Positions 13,640 through 30,859 of a DNA stretch of 64,000 nucleotides are shown one piece after another; the stretch's first letter is position 1, and each line of letters opens with the position of its first letter. This DNA is from Scylla paramamosain (lineage: Eukaryota > Arthropoda > Malacostraca > Decapoda > Portunidae): assembly GCF_035594125.1 (NCBI RefSeq), contig NC_087151.1, forward strand, positions 30,088,521 through 30,152,520, given 5' to 3'. The position numbers were made by a program, and so were the translations under genes. Under the pieces are notes generated by a model that was not told the origin of the DNA, did no database searches, and saw nothing but the letters and a program-made list of their open reading frames with translations.

Positions 13640-13747
13640 ATGGCCGCCGGCTCCCCCACTGAGGTCGCCGCCGAGGGCCGCCATGATGGACTGGCACCTG
13701 TTCCGGCTTGTTGGTTCCAATATTTTTTTCAATTTTTTCTGAATTAA
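13640..13747 (+). CDS. CpG-rich short open frame (35 codons), unit 1
   Basis: The ATG in ACAACATGGCCGCC has a good start context and opens a 35-codon frame beginning MAAGSPTEVAAEG and ending in a phenylalanine-rich tail. It lies about 380 bases after the strong GTGAGT donor, so it is intronic or in an alternative first exon. It is open in units 1, 2 (22678-22785), 3 (32741-32848), 5 (52020-52127) and 6 (61683-61790), but unit 4 has a TAG at codon 8 (42089-42091). The CpG-rich GCCGCCATG/CATGGCCGCC pair also looks like a YY1-type site. A real protein is doubtful. Confidence 0.25.
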   Translation: MAAGSPTEVAAEGRHDGLAPVPACWFQYFFQFFLN

Positions 13748-14339
13748 TTTATTTGGCTTGTATAGTAAGATTTTATGGTTTCTAAAAATATTTCGTTGCT
13801 TTTGAAGTGTTTTTCTTGCTTCAGTTAAGTAAATGTGCTGAATTTGGTGTTGTTTTTTTATGTAAATAAGGGGCAGTTTGTACGGTGAAATTTACCCAGC
13901 CTGGTTTTTGGCTTTTTTATTTGAGGCTTTAATGAAGATTTTATTGCTTCAAAAAATCGTTTATGATTTTTAAAGTATGTTGCGTTCCTGTTGAGTTAAG
14001 TATGTGGAATTTGAATAGGCTTATTGTCCCGTTGAAAGTGGTGATTTTGTCATTTTTTTGCTTCTTTATTTTTTTATTATAGCTTGTAACTAAGTGTGCA
14101 TTATTTTAAAAAATAGTTCAGATTTTTTAAAATGTCTTTTTACCAGTGTAAAGTGGAATAGGTGGACTTTTCAGTGTTTTTAATGGTGTCAAAATTTCCA
14201 ACACTTTTTCCATATTTCACATAATATTTCTTTATAACTACTGAGACTAGAGGTGTTTTGATATTGTGAATATTAATTCAAGTAATTGTCAAGTCAGAAT
14301 ATATAATGCATTCGAGCCTAGCTTCATTTTTTCTATGGG

Positions 14340-14594
14340 TCAATTTCAAAATGAAATACGTAACGTACGTATGGCAGCGGGGCGCCGGCACCTCGCCTGT
14401 GACGTCATCAAGGATTCAGGACTCGGTCTGCTCCAGAGCCTCCTCAATATTTACCGTAATTTCCAGTGTTTTCCAAGTGTTTCCAGCTGTTTCTAAAGTC
14501 AGGCGTGTAGATAGTTGTAGTAGAAGGAAGAAAATAAGAGAAATGAAAGAGGAGAAGGAAGAAATAAAAAGAAATGGAGGAGGAGGCAAAACAG
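14340..14594 (+). promoter_or_regulatory. candidate second promoter and 5' exon: CRE plus splice donor, unit 1
   Basis: A GC-richer island in AT-rich DNA. It has ACGTAACGTACGTA, a GGGGCGCC box and a perfect CRE palindrome TGACGTCA (14400-14407), followed by a purine-rich segment ending AAAACAG|GTAAAC, a strong donor (exon end 14594). Splicing this donor to the SAMD3-like exon acceptor in the next unit (16766) would join an untranslated leader to an exon with in-frame ATGs. The 102-codon frame across it (14306-14614) does not continue in frame into that exon. Equivalent CRE and exon ends: 23438 and 23632; 33501 and 33695; 42829 and 43023; 52780 and 52974; 62443 and 62637. In unit 4 an extra G sits in the GC box. 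Confidence 0.45.
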
Positions 14595-14640
14595 GTAAAC
14601 AATATTTAGCTTAGTTTCCCTTGCTGCGCTGCAGTTCTCT

Positions 14641-15412
14641 AATATTTGGTGTGTTTTGGGTGTTTTATGTGTTTAGGATGTATGTAGGAATATTGTGGGG
14701 TTTTTAGAGTGTGTTTTGGTGGTGTTTAGGTGTGTTTTGGGTGTATATTTGCTGTTATCATTGTGTTTTGGGTGAATTTTGGGTGTTTTAAATGTGGTTT
14801 AGGATGTTTTTAGTTATATTGTAAGTGGTTTGAGTCGTGTGGGGTGTTTTGAGTATATTATGGGATGTTTTTGTGTGTTATGAATGTGTTTGGGGGTATA
14901 TTGAGGTGTAGTGGGTTTGTTTTGGGTTTATTTTCTGTTTTAAGTGTTTTGGTGAGTTTGGGTGTGTGTGTGTCGGGTCTTTTGAGGTGTATTTGATTGT
15001 GTGCAAGTAGTTTTGGGTCTTTAAGGGTGTGTTTGTGGCGTGTTTGTGGTGTTGAGTGGTGCTTTAAGTGTGTTTTGGATGTTTTGATGTGTTTTGGGTG
15101 TGTTTGATGAGTTTTGGGGTGTTGTAGTGTATTTTGGGTGTTTTAAATCTTTTGAGTGTGTTTGGATGAGTTTTAGGTATATTGGGGTGCTTTGAGTGTG
15201 TTTTGGATAAATTTAGTGTGGTTGGGGTGGGTTATTTGGATATTTTCAGATGTTACAGGGTGTTTTGATTGAATATTCAATATTTGGTTGTGTTTAGGTG
15301 AGTGTAGTGGGTATTTTGGGGTGTTGTGATGTGTTTTGGTTGTGTTTTGGATGTTTTGAGTGTATTTTGAGTGTGTTTTGGTAAGTTTTGTTGCATGTAG
15401 GGATGTTGAGTG

Positions 15413-15413
<1 letters not shown>
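14641..15413 (+). repeat. G+T-rich minisatellite-like tract, unit 1
   Basis: About 770 bases built from irregular TGTTTTGGGTG-type pieces (10-14 nt), with very few C on the plus strand. The strand asymmetry is striking and ends at a TA microsatellite. If transcribed in the gene direction it would be a G/U-rich intron segment. Minus-strand frames (Q, N, H, T, P-rich) are artefacts of the composition. Confidence 0.85.
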
Positions 15414-15451
<38 letters not shown>

Positions 15452-15453
<2 letters not shown>

Positions 15454-15768
15454 GGGAAGGCAATGAGAAGAGGGACAAAAGAACATGGGATGCACCGCCA
15501 GTGTTCATACCGGGATCTGATGTCAGTTCTTGTGAAGGGCCAGAATGCATATTCCTGAAGTCTGGAAGGAGTCATCCGCCAGCCTGTATGGACACTAGGC
15601 TGTAGCTCCAAAACTAACTGTAGGATTCTCTCTAAAATAGTCTCATTGAGATTCTCGCACAAAATTACCTATATGTAACTTAATCTAACCTAACCTAACC
15701 GCTACAAGAGTAAATGGGCCAAAACATTACCAGACTTCGGGAATATGCCTCCAGAGGGATACGGGTTA
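15452..15768. other. unrecognised segment before the Harbinger-like element, with a short telomere-like run
   Basis: The segment between the TA tract and the Harbinger-like left end contains CTAACCTAACCTAACC (15685-15700), three units of the arthropod telomere motif. Equivalent runs are in the other units; unit 3 has it broken (ACCCATCCTAACC near 34834). A minus-strand frame over this segment (15294-15662) is kept in most units, but I do not recognise it. Confidence 0.5.
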
Positions 15769-16453
15769 AGGTCGCTTCACACACATCAGTGCCGTATTCG
15801 TTCCGTGCTGTTCAGTGCTTCAGTGTCAGTAAAAAAAAAAAATTCATCATTTTGGAATTCAGCGGAAGCATTTACACACGTCCGGCGAAGTACCGTGTTT
15901 TGACTGAAGTGATTGTTACGTCTCCGTTCCGTGAAATGGAATATCATCGTCACTGGTATTTTAAAAATTTTCACGGATGTCGGACAAGTGTTTGAAATAA
16001 AATAGAAGAAATTGAAATGGTGATAGATACTCTTTTTAATTGATGTAATTAATCACATTGTACATTATACTTACCAGAACACACCACATCACACCACACC
16101 ACATCATAACACACCACACCATACCACACCACACCACACATCACTGAGCAATGTCATCAAACAGTTTTTCGACATTCTTAAGTACTGGAAAATTTTTGTT
16201 TCATCATTAATTAATTCCTCGTACAGAGTAGCAAAATCTCCTTCAGTTTCTCTTTTTCTTCCACGTTTCATGTACCCACTTTTCTTTTCTTTATTTTTTG
16301 TTAAGCAAGCATCTTGCTCTTCATCAAGAATTATGACAATCATAGCCAACTCCACGTCTGAAAGGATATGTGTGCATAGACGTCACGAAAGTGACATGAA
16401 TATCACTGACACTATATGATACTAATACGGCACTGATAGGTGTGAAACCACCT
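15769..16453 (-). mobile_element. PIF/Harbinger-like short element with terminal inverted repeats
   Basis: A 685-bp element. Its left end begins AGGTCGCTTCACAC and its right end, reverse complemented, begins AGGTGGTTTCACAC. Both continue into TCAGTGCCGTATT, giving about 33 nt of terminal inverted repeat with five mismatches. The flanks are TTA (15766-15768) and TTG (16454-16456), which fits a decayed 3-bp TWA-type duplication as known for PIF/Harbinger. The minus strand encodes an 83-codon frame (16104-16355) whose core RGRKRETEGDFATLYEEL followed by QYLRMS matches the N-terminal part of Harbinger transposases. The catalytic nuclease domain is absent; the frame runs into ACACC-rich repeat DNA. 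It is therefore a non-autonomous internal-deletion derivative, and the whole tandem unit includes it. Confidence 0.75.
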
Positions 16454-16540
16454 TTGAGTGTACTATTCAGATAGTGTACCCACTATCTGCCAATTTCACT
16501 GGGACAAAAGCACAATTAGGTGATTGTTAAGAACAACAAC

Positions 16541-16581
<41 letters not shown>

Positions 16582-16688
16582 AATAAAAGGAGTTAAGCCA
16601 TCTATATAGTTAGCTAGATTGATATCATTATTATTGTTATCATCATTATTACATATCAAGGTATTGTGACATTATTATTAATAATATG

Positions 16689-16733
<45 letters not shown>

Positions 16734-16765
16734 GTGTTATTATTATTATCATTATCATATTTCAG

Positions 16766-18138
<1,373 letters not shown>

Positions 18139-18435
18139 TGTCTAGTTCAATTTGTTCATTTCAGTAGTTGGTAGCAATTTAATATATGTATCTTTTCATC
18201 ATTAGCAATGCATCTTTCACTTTTATAGGCCTAATATTCATGAAACTATGCTGCATGCAAAAACCCAAACATTGTATTAAGCATGACCTATCTAACTGTA
18301 ATGCTTGCACCAATTTCTATAAAGGTACTAATTTAATTGTTAAATTCCTGCTCTTCTATCAAATTTTTGGCTGAGTGCTATGGCTAAATAATTGTTTGCA
18401 GCATAAGTGATGTTAAAGATTTTAATAGGTGTAAA

Positions 18436-18587
<152 letters not shown>

Positions 18588-19879
18588 AGGAAAGACATTA
18601 TTTCTAGTGTAAATAAACCCAATAGGCTGTCCAATTTGAAATTTAAAATGTAAATATTATCAATCTTTTTAGAAATATTAGCTGCATCCTCTTCCCTTGC
18701 AGTCCAATAAGACAGGTCACTAATTCGTGTGGAGATAGAATTCTTGGAGTCACCTTTGCCGGCACTAGCGCAAGTGCATACAGTCTGATAAAGGTTTCTT
18801 CCATGGTTGTGATGAAGTTCAGGACTTCTCACACTGTTTCGATAGATATGATGAGAAGAATCGGGAGTTCGGAACATCAGTGCATTATGTCGGGGCATGT
18901 AGGTTCGGCTGGGGTTTTCTTTCTTTCTTTCTTTTTTTTTTTTTCGATCACTACTCATCATATTCTTACGAAGACTTGCTACACAAAGGATTATTGCATT
19001 ATGATATTACCCAAATAGTGTCTCAAGTAAAAAACATAACCGCATACTCGTACAAAAGATTTGCTGCTGTGACACAAAGGACAAAAATCATTAGTGTACT
19101 GGTCGTTCTAAGCATTCAATCAAAATGCTTGTCATTCATATAATTAGTAGAACCATCGAGGAGCTTTATTTTTGTTAATTCTTATGTGATAAAGCAATAA
19201 TTACAGGAGACTTTTAAAAGATTGGTACTTAAATTAGTGGACTGTCCTATTGGATGTGACCATATCTTCACTTTTTCCTTACACAGTTAATTTTCTTTTG
19301 TTTATTTGATTTACTTATTATCATTTTTATTTATATATTTATTTATTTGCACCAGATGCTTGCTTAGTTATATTGGGGTTACTTCACCTGCTTGGAGAAA
19401 GGAAAGACTCCATTTTTACTAAGGTTAAATTTCAGTACCTTTGATTTTAGAGTGGTGTGTATATATCGAAATTTCTGAATATATTATCACCTTAAGATAT
19501 ACATCTACATATAAATTTTATTTTAATGTCAAAATGTTATTAATGTTTACACTATTATTTCTTCCTTAAGGTACCAGAAGAAGAACTAAGAACAGGGCAG
19601 TCTAGTGTGTATTTGATGGTGCATCTGTAGCTGAACCAACATGTATTTCTATGGCTGTAGTCTCATTGGTAGCAGGGCTTTGTGTTTAATATTGAACACC
19701 CAAAAAATTGTGAACATTTCCTCTGTTTCACAACATCCCAACTCTTAGGTATCAAGTATGACAAAGGTAACACTTCAAAAACAAGATCTCTACTTGTAAA
19801 ACTCAATGAAGTAAAGACAGAATTGAGCTACGAAAATGCATAAATCTGCTTCTAAATATATTCAACTCCACACATAATG

Positions 19880-20011
<132 letters not shown>

Positions 20012-20061
20012 ACACACACACAACACACACAACACACACACACACACACACACACACAACA

Positions 20062-20159
<98 letters not shown>

Positions 20160-20299
20160 CAATTACTAGTTAAAGATTAATCAGTGAAATAAATACATAA
20201 CATTATGTTAATAAGTTTTCTAAAAGGAAAAGGAAATACTTGTACTTCCCCTTCCCCCCCAACCCAGTATTCATGAAATCTTACTGAATTGTTCTTATG

Positions 20300-20422
<123 letters not shown>

Positions 20423-20437
20423 GAATGGAAAGCAGAC

Positions 20438-20509
<72 letters not shown>

Positions 20510-20589
20510 AATTGGGAAGTATTCTTCATGTACCATCCCTAACCTTGAGACAGCAGTAGCTAGCTGCTAGTATTAAAGGTACTAATGAT

Positions 20590-20868
20590 TCATCATCTGT
20601 CTAAGAAAGACTAACTAAATAATAATTTAATTGACTAACCTATGATCCACTTTACTAATGTGGTTAGTAGAAGCAGTGAACAGTACGAAGGCATTAGTCA
20701 GATATATTTGAGTAAGACCATACTCAGGTTGAGTGCTCAGTTAGTCACAAATTGAATAACATTATGTTAGTCACTGTTACTAATGCTGCCACTCGTTCTA
20801 GACCCCATGGGTTTTACTAAGAAAAGTTAGTCAGCACGACTAACTTTGGTTTTGTGTGATATATAAAG
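20590..20868 (+). promoter_or_regulatory. candidate promoter, unit 2
   Basis: Same cluster with TATATAAAG at 20860-20868. Carries the unit 2/4 variants (AAATAATAATTT in place of AATTAATCATTT; GTGTGTGGCG downstream). Confidence 0.5.
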
Positions 20869-21312
20869 GTACTAGGCCTTGCTGGCGCCCGAGAGTGTAA
20901 GAAAGGCAGGAAAAGTGAGTGGCGAGTGTGTGTGGCGACACTGTACCCTCCCCACGGTTTTGGAGGACAAAGTGAAAGATGGAGGCGGAAGGAAGGGCCA
21001 GTGAGCTGCGTATGCTTGACCTCTGAGTGGACGTAGGGGGGGAAAAAAAAATGACACGTTTCGGAAATAACTTGTATCATAAGTAGAGAACGTGCATCCC
21101 GTTAAGCAGCCGCGCATTGCAAGGCCACGAGAGTACGTGGTATGATCGCAAGTGACACGTCCGGAAATCAGCGTTTAATTGTTTGTGTCTTAATAGAAAA
21201 AAATAGCTGATTTCCAAATTATACATCAAAGTATGACCTCCTCTAGTTCAGGAGAGTCCTTCGTATAAATGCACTGGTGTGTGTATGTGTGTGTGAATGT
21301 TATTGCTAGTTA

Positions 21313-21368
<56 letters not shown>

Positions 21369-21493
21369 AGTAGTTGCACAGGTCTTCAAGGGTATTTTTA
21401 CGGTTTTAGTGACAGATTAACAACATTTCTACATTAATAACAGGAGAAACACCATTGAAAACCCTGATAATCATCTTTATAGCTTTGAAAAAC

Positions 21494-21499
21494 AGTCGT

Positions 21500-21542
<43 letters not shown>

Positions 21543-21876
21543 GAGCATTTCAGTTGAGCCTATTCTGCCCTGGTTCGCGTTTGCTGCGGTGACACGGTGC
21601 CGCACTGAGTGAAGATTGCGTTCATAATCACTTATCGGGGGTGGAGTGGGGAAAGGAGAGTCAGAAAGTGAGGATATTTATATTATTTGACATATTATTT
21701 GATAGCATGTCAACTTTTTTTTTGTGTGTGTGTGTGTGTGTGGGTGGGTGTTGGATCAGTGACGGGTGGCGCTGGGGAGTTACCACGGCGAGCGGCTGGC
21801 TGGCTGCAGTGTTTTGGTCAGCACTGGTCAATCTTGCCCTACACGCTCTATTAACCAGTGTTTCCGTCAGTCGTGA

Positions 21877-21907
<31 letters not shown>

Positions 21908-22234
21908 GAGCGTTTCAGTTGAGCCTATTCTGCCCTGGTTCGTGTTTGCTGCGGTGACACGGTGCCGCACTGAGTGAAGATTGCGTTCATAATCACTTAT
22001 CGGGGGTGGAGTGGGGAAAGGAGAGTCAGAAAGTGAGGATATTTATATTATTTGACATATTATTTGATAGCATGTCAACTTTTTTTTTTTTTTGTGTGTG
22101 TGTGTGTGGGTGGGTGTTGGATCAGTGACAGGTGGCGCTGGGGAGTTACCACGGCGAGCGGCTGGCTGGCTGCAGTGTTTTGGTCAGCACTGGTCAATCT
22201 TGCCCTATACGCTCTATTAACCAGTGTTTCCGTC
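21494..22234 (+). repeat. two tandem 380-bp modules, unit 2
   Basis: Modules 21494-21868 and 21869-22234. CTCF-like cores at 21764-21774 (GGGTGGCGCTG variant) and 22130-22140. Splice donor after 22299. Confidence 0.6.
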
Positions 22235-23377
22235 TTCCCGACACCTTCTTCCTGCACCAAGCACCGTCAAGCATCACCAGAGAGGCACGAGTACGTAAGG
22301 TGAGTCCAGCGGGGCCAGTCTCCCTTCAGTCAGCCTTACTGCCTTCACAACACCCTAATCCTCCCTGGAGTGTCTTGTATTCGTTTATTTAGAATTCATT
22401 ATTCGTTATTTAGTTTTTTTTAGGGATTAATTATTTATATTTAGGTTTTGTTTACGTCTGAGTCTGGAAAGAGTTGGAAATTTATTCAAATATTTAATGT
22501 TCGCCAATATGTAAACAAGCCATCAGCTGTGTTATTAGCCATTATTTGCCTCGTCTCTCACTTATTGTAAGCCTAACATATCACAAGATGGATCCACATG
22601 TCTAGCCTTTATATCCGCTGGTCAGATATATCCGTCATTGCCTGGTTTTGGTGTTATATAGGAATAAATAAGACAACATGGCCGCCGGCTCCCCCACTGA
22701 GGTCGCCGCCGAGGGCCGCCATGATGGACTGGCACCTGTTCCGGCTTGTTGGTTCCAATATTTTTTTCAATTTTTTCTGAATTAATATATTTGGCTTGTA
22801 TAGTAAGATTTTATGGTTTCTAAAAATATTTCGTTGCTTTTGAAGTGTTTTTCTTGCTTCAGTTAAGTAAATGTGCTGAATTTGGTGTTGTTTTTTTATG
22901 TAAATAAGGGGCAGTTTGTACGGTGAAATTTACCCAGCCTGGTTTTTGGCTTTTTTATTTGAGGCTTTAATGAAGATTTTATTGCTTCAAAAAATCGTTT
23001 ATGATTTTTAAAGTATGTTGCGTTCCTGTTGAGTTAAGTATGTGGAATTTGAATAGGCTTATTGTCCCGTTGAAAGTGGTGATTTTGTCATTTTTTTGCT
23101 TCTTTATTTTTTTATTATAGCTTGTAACTAAGTGTGCATTATTTTAAAAAATAGTTCAGATTTTTTAAAATGTCTTTTTACCAGTGTAAAGTGGAATAGG
23201 TGGACTTTTCAGTGTTTTTAATGGTGTCAAAATTTCCAACACTTTTTCCATATTTCACATAATATTTCTTTATAACTACTGAGACTAGAGGTGTTTTGAT
23301 ATTGTGAATATTAATTCAAGTAATTGTCAAGTCAGAATATATAATGCATTCGAGCCTAGCTTCATTTTTTCTATGGG

Positions 23378-23632
23378 TCAATTTCAAAATGAAATACGTA
23401 ACGTACGTATGGCAGCGGGGCGCCGGCACCTCGCCTGTGACGTCATCAAGGATTCAGGACTCGGTCTGCTCCAGAGCCTCCTCAATATTTACCGTAATTT
23501 CCAGTGTTTTCCAAGTGTTTCCAGCTGTTTCTAAAGTCAGGCGTGTAGATAGTTGTAGTAGAAGGAAGAAAATAAGAGAAATGAAAGAGGAGAAGGAAGA
23601 AATAAAAAGAAATGGAGGAGGAGGCAAAACAG
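23378..23632 (+). promoter_or_regulatory. candidate CRE promoter and 5' exon, unit 2
   Basis: CRE at 23438-23445, donor after 23632. Would serve the SAMD3-like copy 3 exons at 25846. Confidence 0.42.
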
Positions 23633-23678
23633 GTAAACAATATTTAGCTTAGTTTCCCTTGCTGCGCTGCAGTTCTCT

Positions 23679-24450
23679 AATATTTGGTGTGTTTTGGGTG
23701 TTTTATGTGTTTAGGATGTATGTAGGAATATTGTGGGGTTTTTAGAGTGTGTTTTGGTGGTGTTTAGGTGTGTTTTGGGTGTATATTTGCTGTTATCATT
23801 GTGTTTTGGGTGAATTTTGGGTGTTTTAAATGTGGTTTAGGATGTTTTTAGTTATATTGTAAGTGGTTTGAGTCGTGTGGGGTGTTTTGAGTATATTATG
23901 GGATGTTTTTGTGTGTTATGAATGTGTTTGGGGGTATATTGAGGTGTAGTGGGTTTGTTTTGGGTTTATTTTCTGTTTTAAGTGTTTTGGTGAGTTTGGG
24001 TGTGTGTGTGTCGGGTCTTTTGAGGTGTATTTGATTGTGTGCAAGTAGTTTTGGGTCTTTAAGGGTGTGTTTGTGGCGTGTTTGTGGTGTTGAGTGGTGC
24101 TTTAAGTGTGTTTTGGATGTTTTGATGTGTTTTGGGTGTGTTTGATGAGTTTTGGGGTGTTGTAGTGTATTTTGGGTGTTTTAAATCTTTTGAGTGTGTT
24201 TGGATGAGTTTTAGGTATATTGGGGTGCTTTGAGTGTGTTTTGGATAAATTTAGTGTGGTTGGGGTGAATTATTTGGATATTTTCAGATGTTACAGGGTG
24301 TTTTGATTGAATATTCAATATTTGGTAGTGTTTAGGTGAGTGTAGTAAGTATTTTGGGGTGTTGTGATGTGTTTTCGTTGTGTTTTGGATGTTTTGAGTG
24401 TATTTTGAGTGTGTTTTGGTAAGTTTTGTTGCATGTAGGGATGTTGAGTG

Positions 24451-24451
<1 letters not shown>
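23679..24451 (+). repeat. G+T-rich tract, unit 2
   Basis: Same tract; near its end GAATTA and AGTAAG replace GGGTTA and AGTGGG. Confidence 0.85.
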
Positions 24452-24533
<82 letters not shown>

Positions 24534-24848
24534 GGGAAGGCAATGAGAAGAGGGACAAAAGAACATGGGATGCACCGCCAGTGTTCATACCGGGATCTGA
24601 TGTCAGTTCTTGTGAAGGGCCAGAATGCATATTCCTGAAGTCTGGAAGGAGTCATCCGCCAGCCTGTATGGACACTAGGCTGTAGCTCCAAAACTAACTG
24701 TAGGATTCTCTCTAAAATAGTCTCATTGAGATTCTCGCACAAAATTACCTATATGTAACTTAATCTAACCTAACCTAACCGCTACAAGAGTAAATGGGCC
24801 AAAACATTACCAGACTTCGGGAATATGCCTCCAGAGGGATACGGGTTA

Positions 24849-25533
24849 AGGTCGCTTCACACACATCAGTGCCGTATTCGTTCCGTGCTGTTCAGTGCTT
24901 CAGTGTCAGTAAAAAAAAAAAATTCATCATTTTGGAATTCAGCGGAAGCATTTACACACGTCCGGCGAAGTACCGTGTTTTGACTGAAGTGATTGTTACG
25001 TCTCCGTTCCGTGAAATGGAATATCATCGTCACTGGTATTTTAAAAATTTTCACGGATGTCGGACAAGTGTTTGAAATAAAATAGAAGAAATTGAAATGG
25101 TGATAGATACTCTTTTTAATTGATGTAATTAATCACATTGTACATTATACTTACCAGAACACACCACATCACACCACACCACATCATAACACACCACACC
25201 ATACCACACCACACCACACATCACTGAGCAATGTCATCAAACAGTTTTTCGACATTCTTAAGTACTGGAAAATTTTTGTTTCATCATTAATTAATTCCTC
25301 GTACAGAGTAGCAAAATCTCCTTCAGTTTCTCTTTTTCTTCCACGTTTCATGTACCCACTTTTCTTTTCTTTATTTTTTGTTAAGCAAGCATCTTGCTCT
25401 TCATCAAGAATTATGACAATCATAGCCAACTCCACGTCTGAAAGGATATGTGTGCATAGACGTCACGAAAGTGACATGAATATCACTGACACTATATGAT
25501 ACTAATACGGCACTGATAGGTGTGAAACCACCT
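24849..25533 (-). mobile_element. PIF/Harbinger-like short element, copy at unit 2/3 junction
   Basis: Both terminal repeats are present. The transposase-fragment frame (25184-25435, minus) encodes the same protein as the copy at 15769. Confidence 0.75.
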
Positions 25534-25620
25534 TTGAGTGTACTATTCAGATAGTGTACCCACTATCTGCCAATTTCACTGGGACAAAAGCACAATTAGG
25601 TGATTGTTAAGAACAGCAAC

Positions 25621-25661
<41 letters not shown>

Positions 25662-25768
25662 AATAAAAGGAGTTAAGCCATCTATATAGTTAGCTAGATT
25701 GATATCATTATTATTGTTATCATCATTATTACATATCAAGGTATTGTGACATTATTATTAATAATATG

Positions 25769-25813
<45 letters not shown>

Positions 25814-25845
25814 GTGTTATTATTATTATCATTATCATATTTCAG

Positions 25846-27177
<1,332 letters not shown>

Positions 27178-27474
27178 TGTCTAGTTCAATTTGTTCATTT
27201 CAGTAGCTGGTAGCAATTTAATATATGTATCTTTTCATCATTAGCAATGCATCTTTCACTTTTATAGGCCTAATATTCATGAAACTATGCTGCATTCAAA
27301 AACCCAAACATTGTATTAAGCATGACCTATCTAACTGTAATGCTTGCACCAATTTCTATAAAGGTACTAATTTAATTGTTAAATTCCTGCTCTTCTATCA
27401 AATTTTTGGCTGAGTGCTATGGCTAAATAATTGTTTGCAGCATAAGTGATGTTAAAGATTTTAATAGGTGTAAA

Positions 27475-27597
<123 letters not shown>

Positions 27598-28900
27598 GTA
27601 AGGAAAGACATTATTTCTAGTGTAAATAAACCCAATAGGCTGTCCAATTTGAAATTTAAAATGTAAATATTATCAATCTTTTTAGAAATATTAGCTGCAT
27701 CCTCTTCCCTTGCAGTCCAATAAGACAGGTCACTAATTCGTGTGGAGATAGAATTCTTGGAGTCACCTTTGCCGGCACTAGCGCAAGTGCATACAGTCTG
27801 ATAAAGGTTTCTTCCATGGTTGTGATGAAGTTCAGGACTTCTCACACTGTTTCGATAGATATGATGAGAAGAATCGGGAGTTCGGAACATCAGTGCATTA
27901 TGTCGGGGCATGTAGGTTCGGCTGGGGTTTTCTTTCTTTCTTTCTTTTTTTTTTTTTCGATCAGTACTCATCATATTCTTACGAGGACTTGCTAGACAAA
28001 GCATTATTGCATTATGATATTACCCAAATAGTGTCTCAAGTAAAAAACATAACCGCATACTCGTACAAAAGATTTGCTGCTGTGACACAAAGGACAAAAA
28101 TCATTAGTGTACTGGTCGTTCTAAGCATTCAATCAAAATGCTTGTCATTCATATAATTAGTAGAACCATCGAGGAGCTTTATTTTTGTTAATTCTTATGT
28201 GATAAAGCAATAATTACAGGAGACTTTTAAAATATTGGTACTTAAATTAGTGGACTGTCCTATTGGATGTGACCATATCTTCACTTTTTCCTTACACAGT
28301 TAATTTTCTTTTGTTTATTTGATTTACTTATTATCATTTTTATTTATATATTTATTTATTTGCACCAGATGCTTGCTTAGTTATATTGGGGTTACTTCAC
28401 CTGCTTGGAGAAAGGAAAGACTCCATTTTTACTAAGGTTAAATTTCAGTACCTTTGATTTTAGAGTGGTGTGTATATATTGAAATTTCTGAATATATTAT
28501 CACCTTAAGATATACATCTACATATAAATTTTATTTTAATGTCAAAATGTTATTAATGTTTACACTATTATTTCTTCCTTAAGGTACCAGAAGAAGAACT
28601 AAGAACAGGGCAGTCTAGTGTGTATTTGATGGTGCATCTGTAGCTGAACCAACATGTATTTCTATGGCTGTAGTCTCATTGGTAGCAGGGCTTTGTGTTT
28701 AATATTGAACACCCAAAATATTGTGAACATTTCCTCTGTTTCACAACATCCCATCTCTTAGGTATCAAGTATGACAAAGGTAACACTTCAAAAACAAGAT
28801 CTCTACTTGTAAAACTCAATGAAGTAAAGACAGAATTGAGCTACGAAAATGCATAAATCTGCTTCTAAATATATTCAACTCCACACATAATGCCTCTCTC

Positions 28901-29022
<122 letters not shown>

Positions 29023-29040
29023 ACACACACACACACACAC

Positions 29041-29157
<117 letters not shown>

Positions 29158-29296
29158 CAATTACTAGTTAAAGATTAATCAGTGAAATAAATACATAACA
29201 TTATGTTAATAAGTTTTCTAAAAGGAAAAGGAAATACTTGTACTTCCCCTTCCCCCCAACCCAGTATTCATGAAATCTTACTGAATTGTTCTTATG

Positions 29297-29453
<157 letters not shown>

Positions 29454-29471
29454 GAATGGAAAGTAGACTCA

Positions 29472-29587
<116 letters not shown>

Positions 29588-29616
29588 CAAATTGGGAAGT
29601 ATTCTTCATGTACCAT

Positions 29617-30527
<911 letters not shown>

Positions 30528-30589
30528 CCCTAACCTTAAGACAGCAGTAGCTAGCTGCTTGTATTAAAGGTACTAATGATTCATCATCT

Positions 30590-30859
30590 GTCTAAGAAAG
30601 ACTAACTAATTAATCATTTAATTGACTAACCTATGATCCACTTTACTAATGTGGTTAGTAGAAGCAGTGAACAGTACGAAGGCATTAGTCAGATATATTT
30701 GAGTAAGACCATACTCAGGTTGAGTGCTCAGTTAGTCACAAATTGAATAACATTATGTTAGTCACTGTTACTAATGCTGCCACTCGTTCTAGACCCCATG
30801 GGTTTTACTAAGAAAAGTTAGTCAGCACGACTAACTTTGGTTTTGTGTGATATATAAAG
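30590..30859 (+). promoter_or_regulatory. candidate promoter, unit 3
   Basis: Same cluster, as in unit 1; TATATAAAG at 30851-30859. Confidence 0.5.

Noticed and set aside
14306..14614. 102-codon frame MHSSLASFF... over the CRE region
   Set aside because: It ends in the intron after a good donor, does not continue in frame into the next exon, and is shifted by one base in unit 4.
15685..15700. CCTAA run considered as telomere or chromosome end
   Set aside because: Only three units, inside a repeat unit and flanked by ordinary sequence; at most an interstitial trace.
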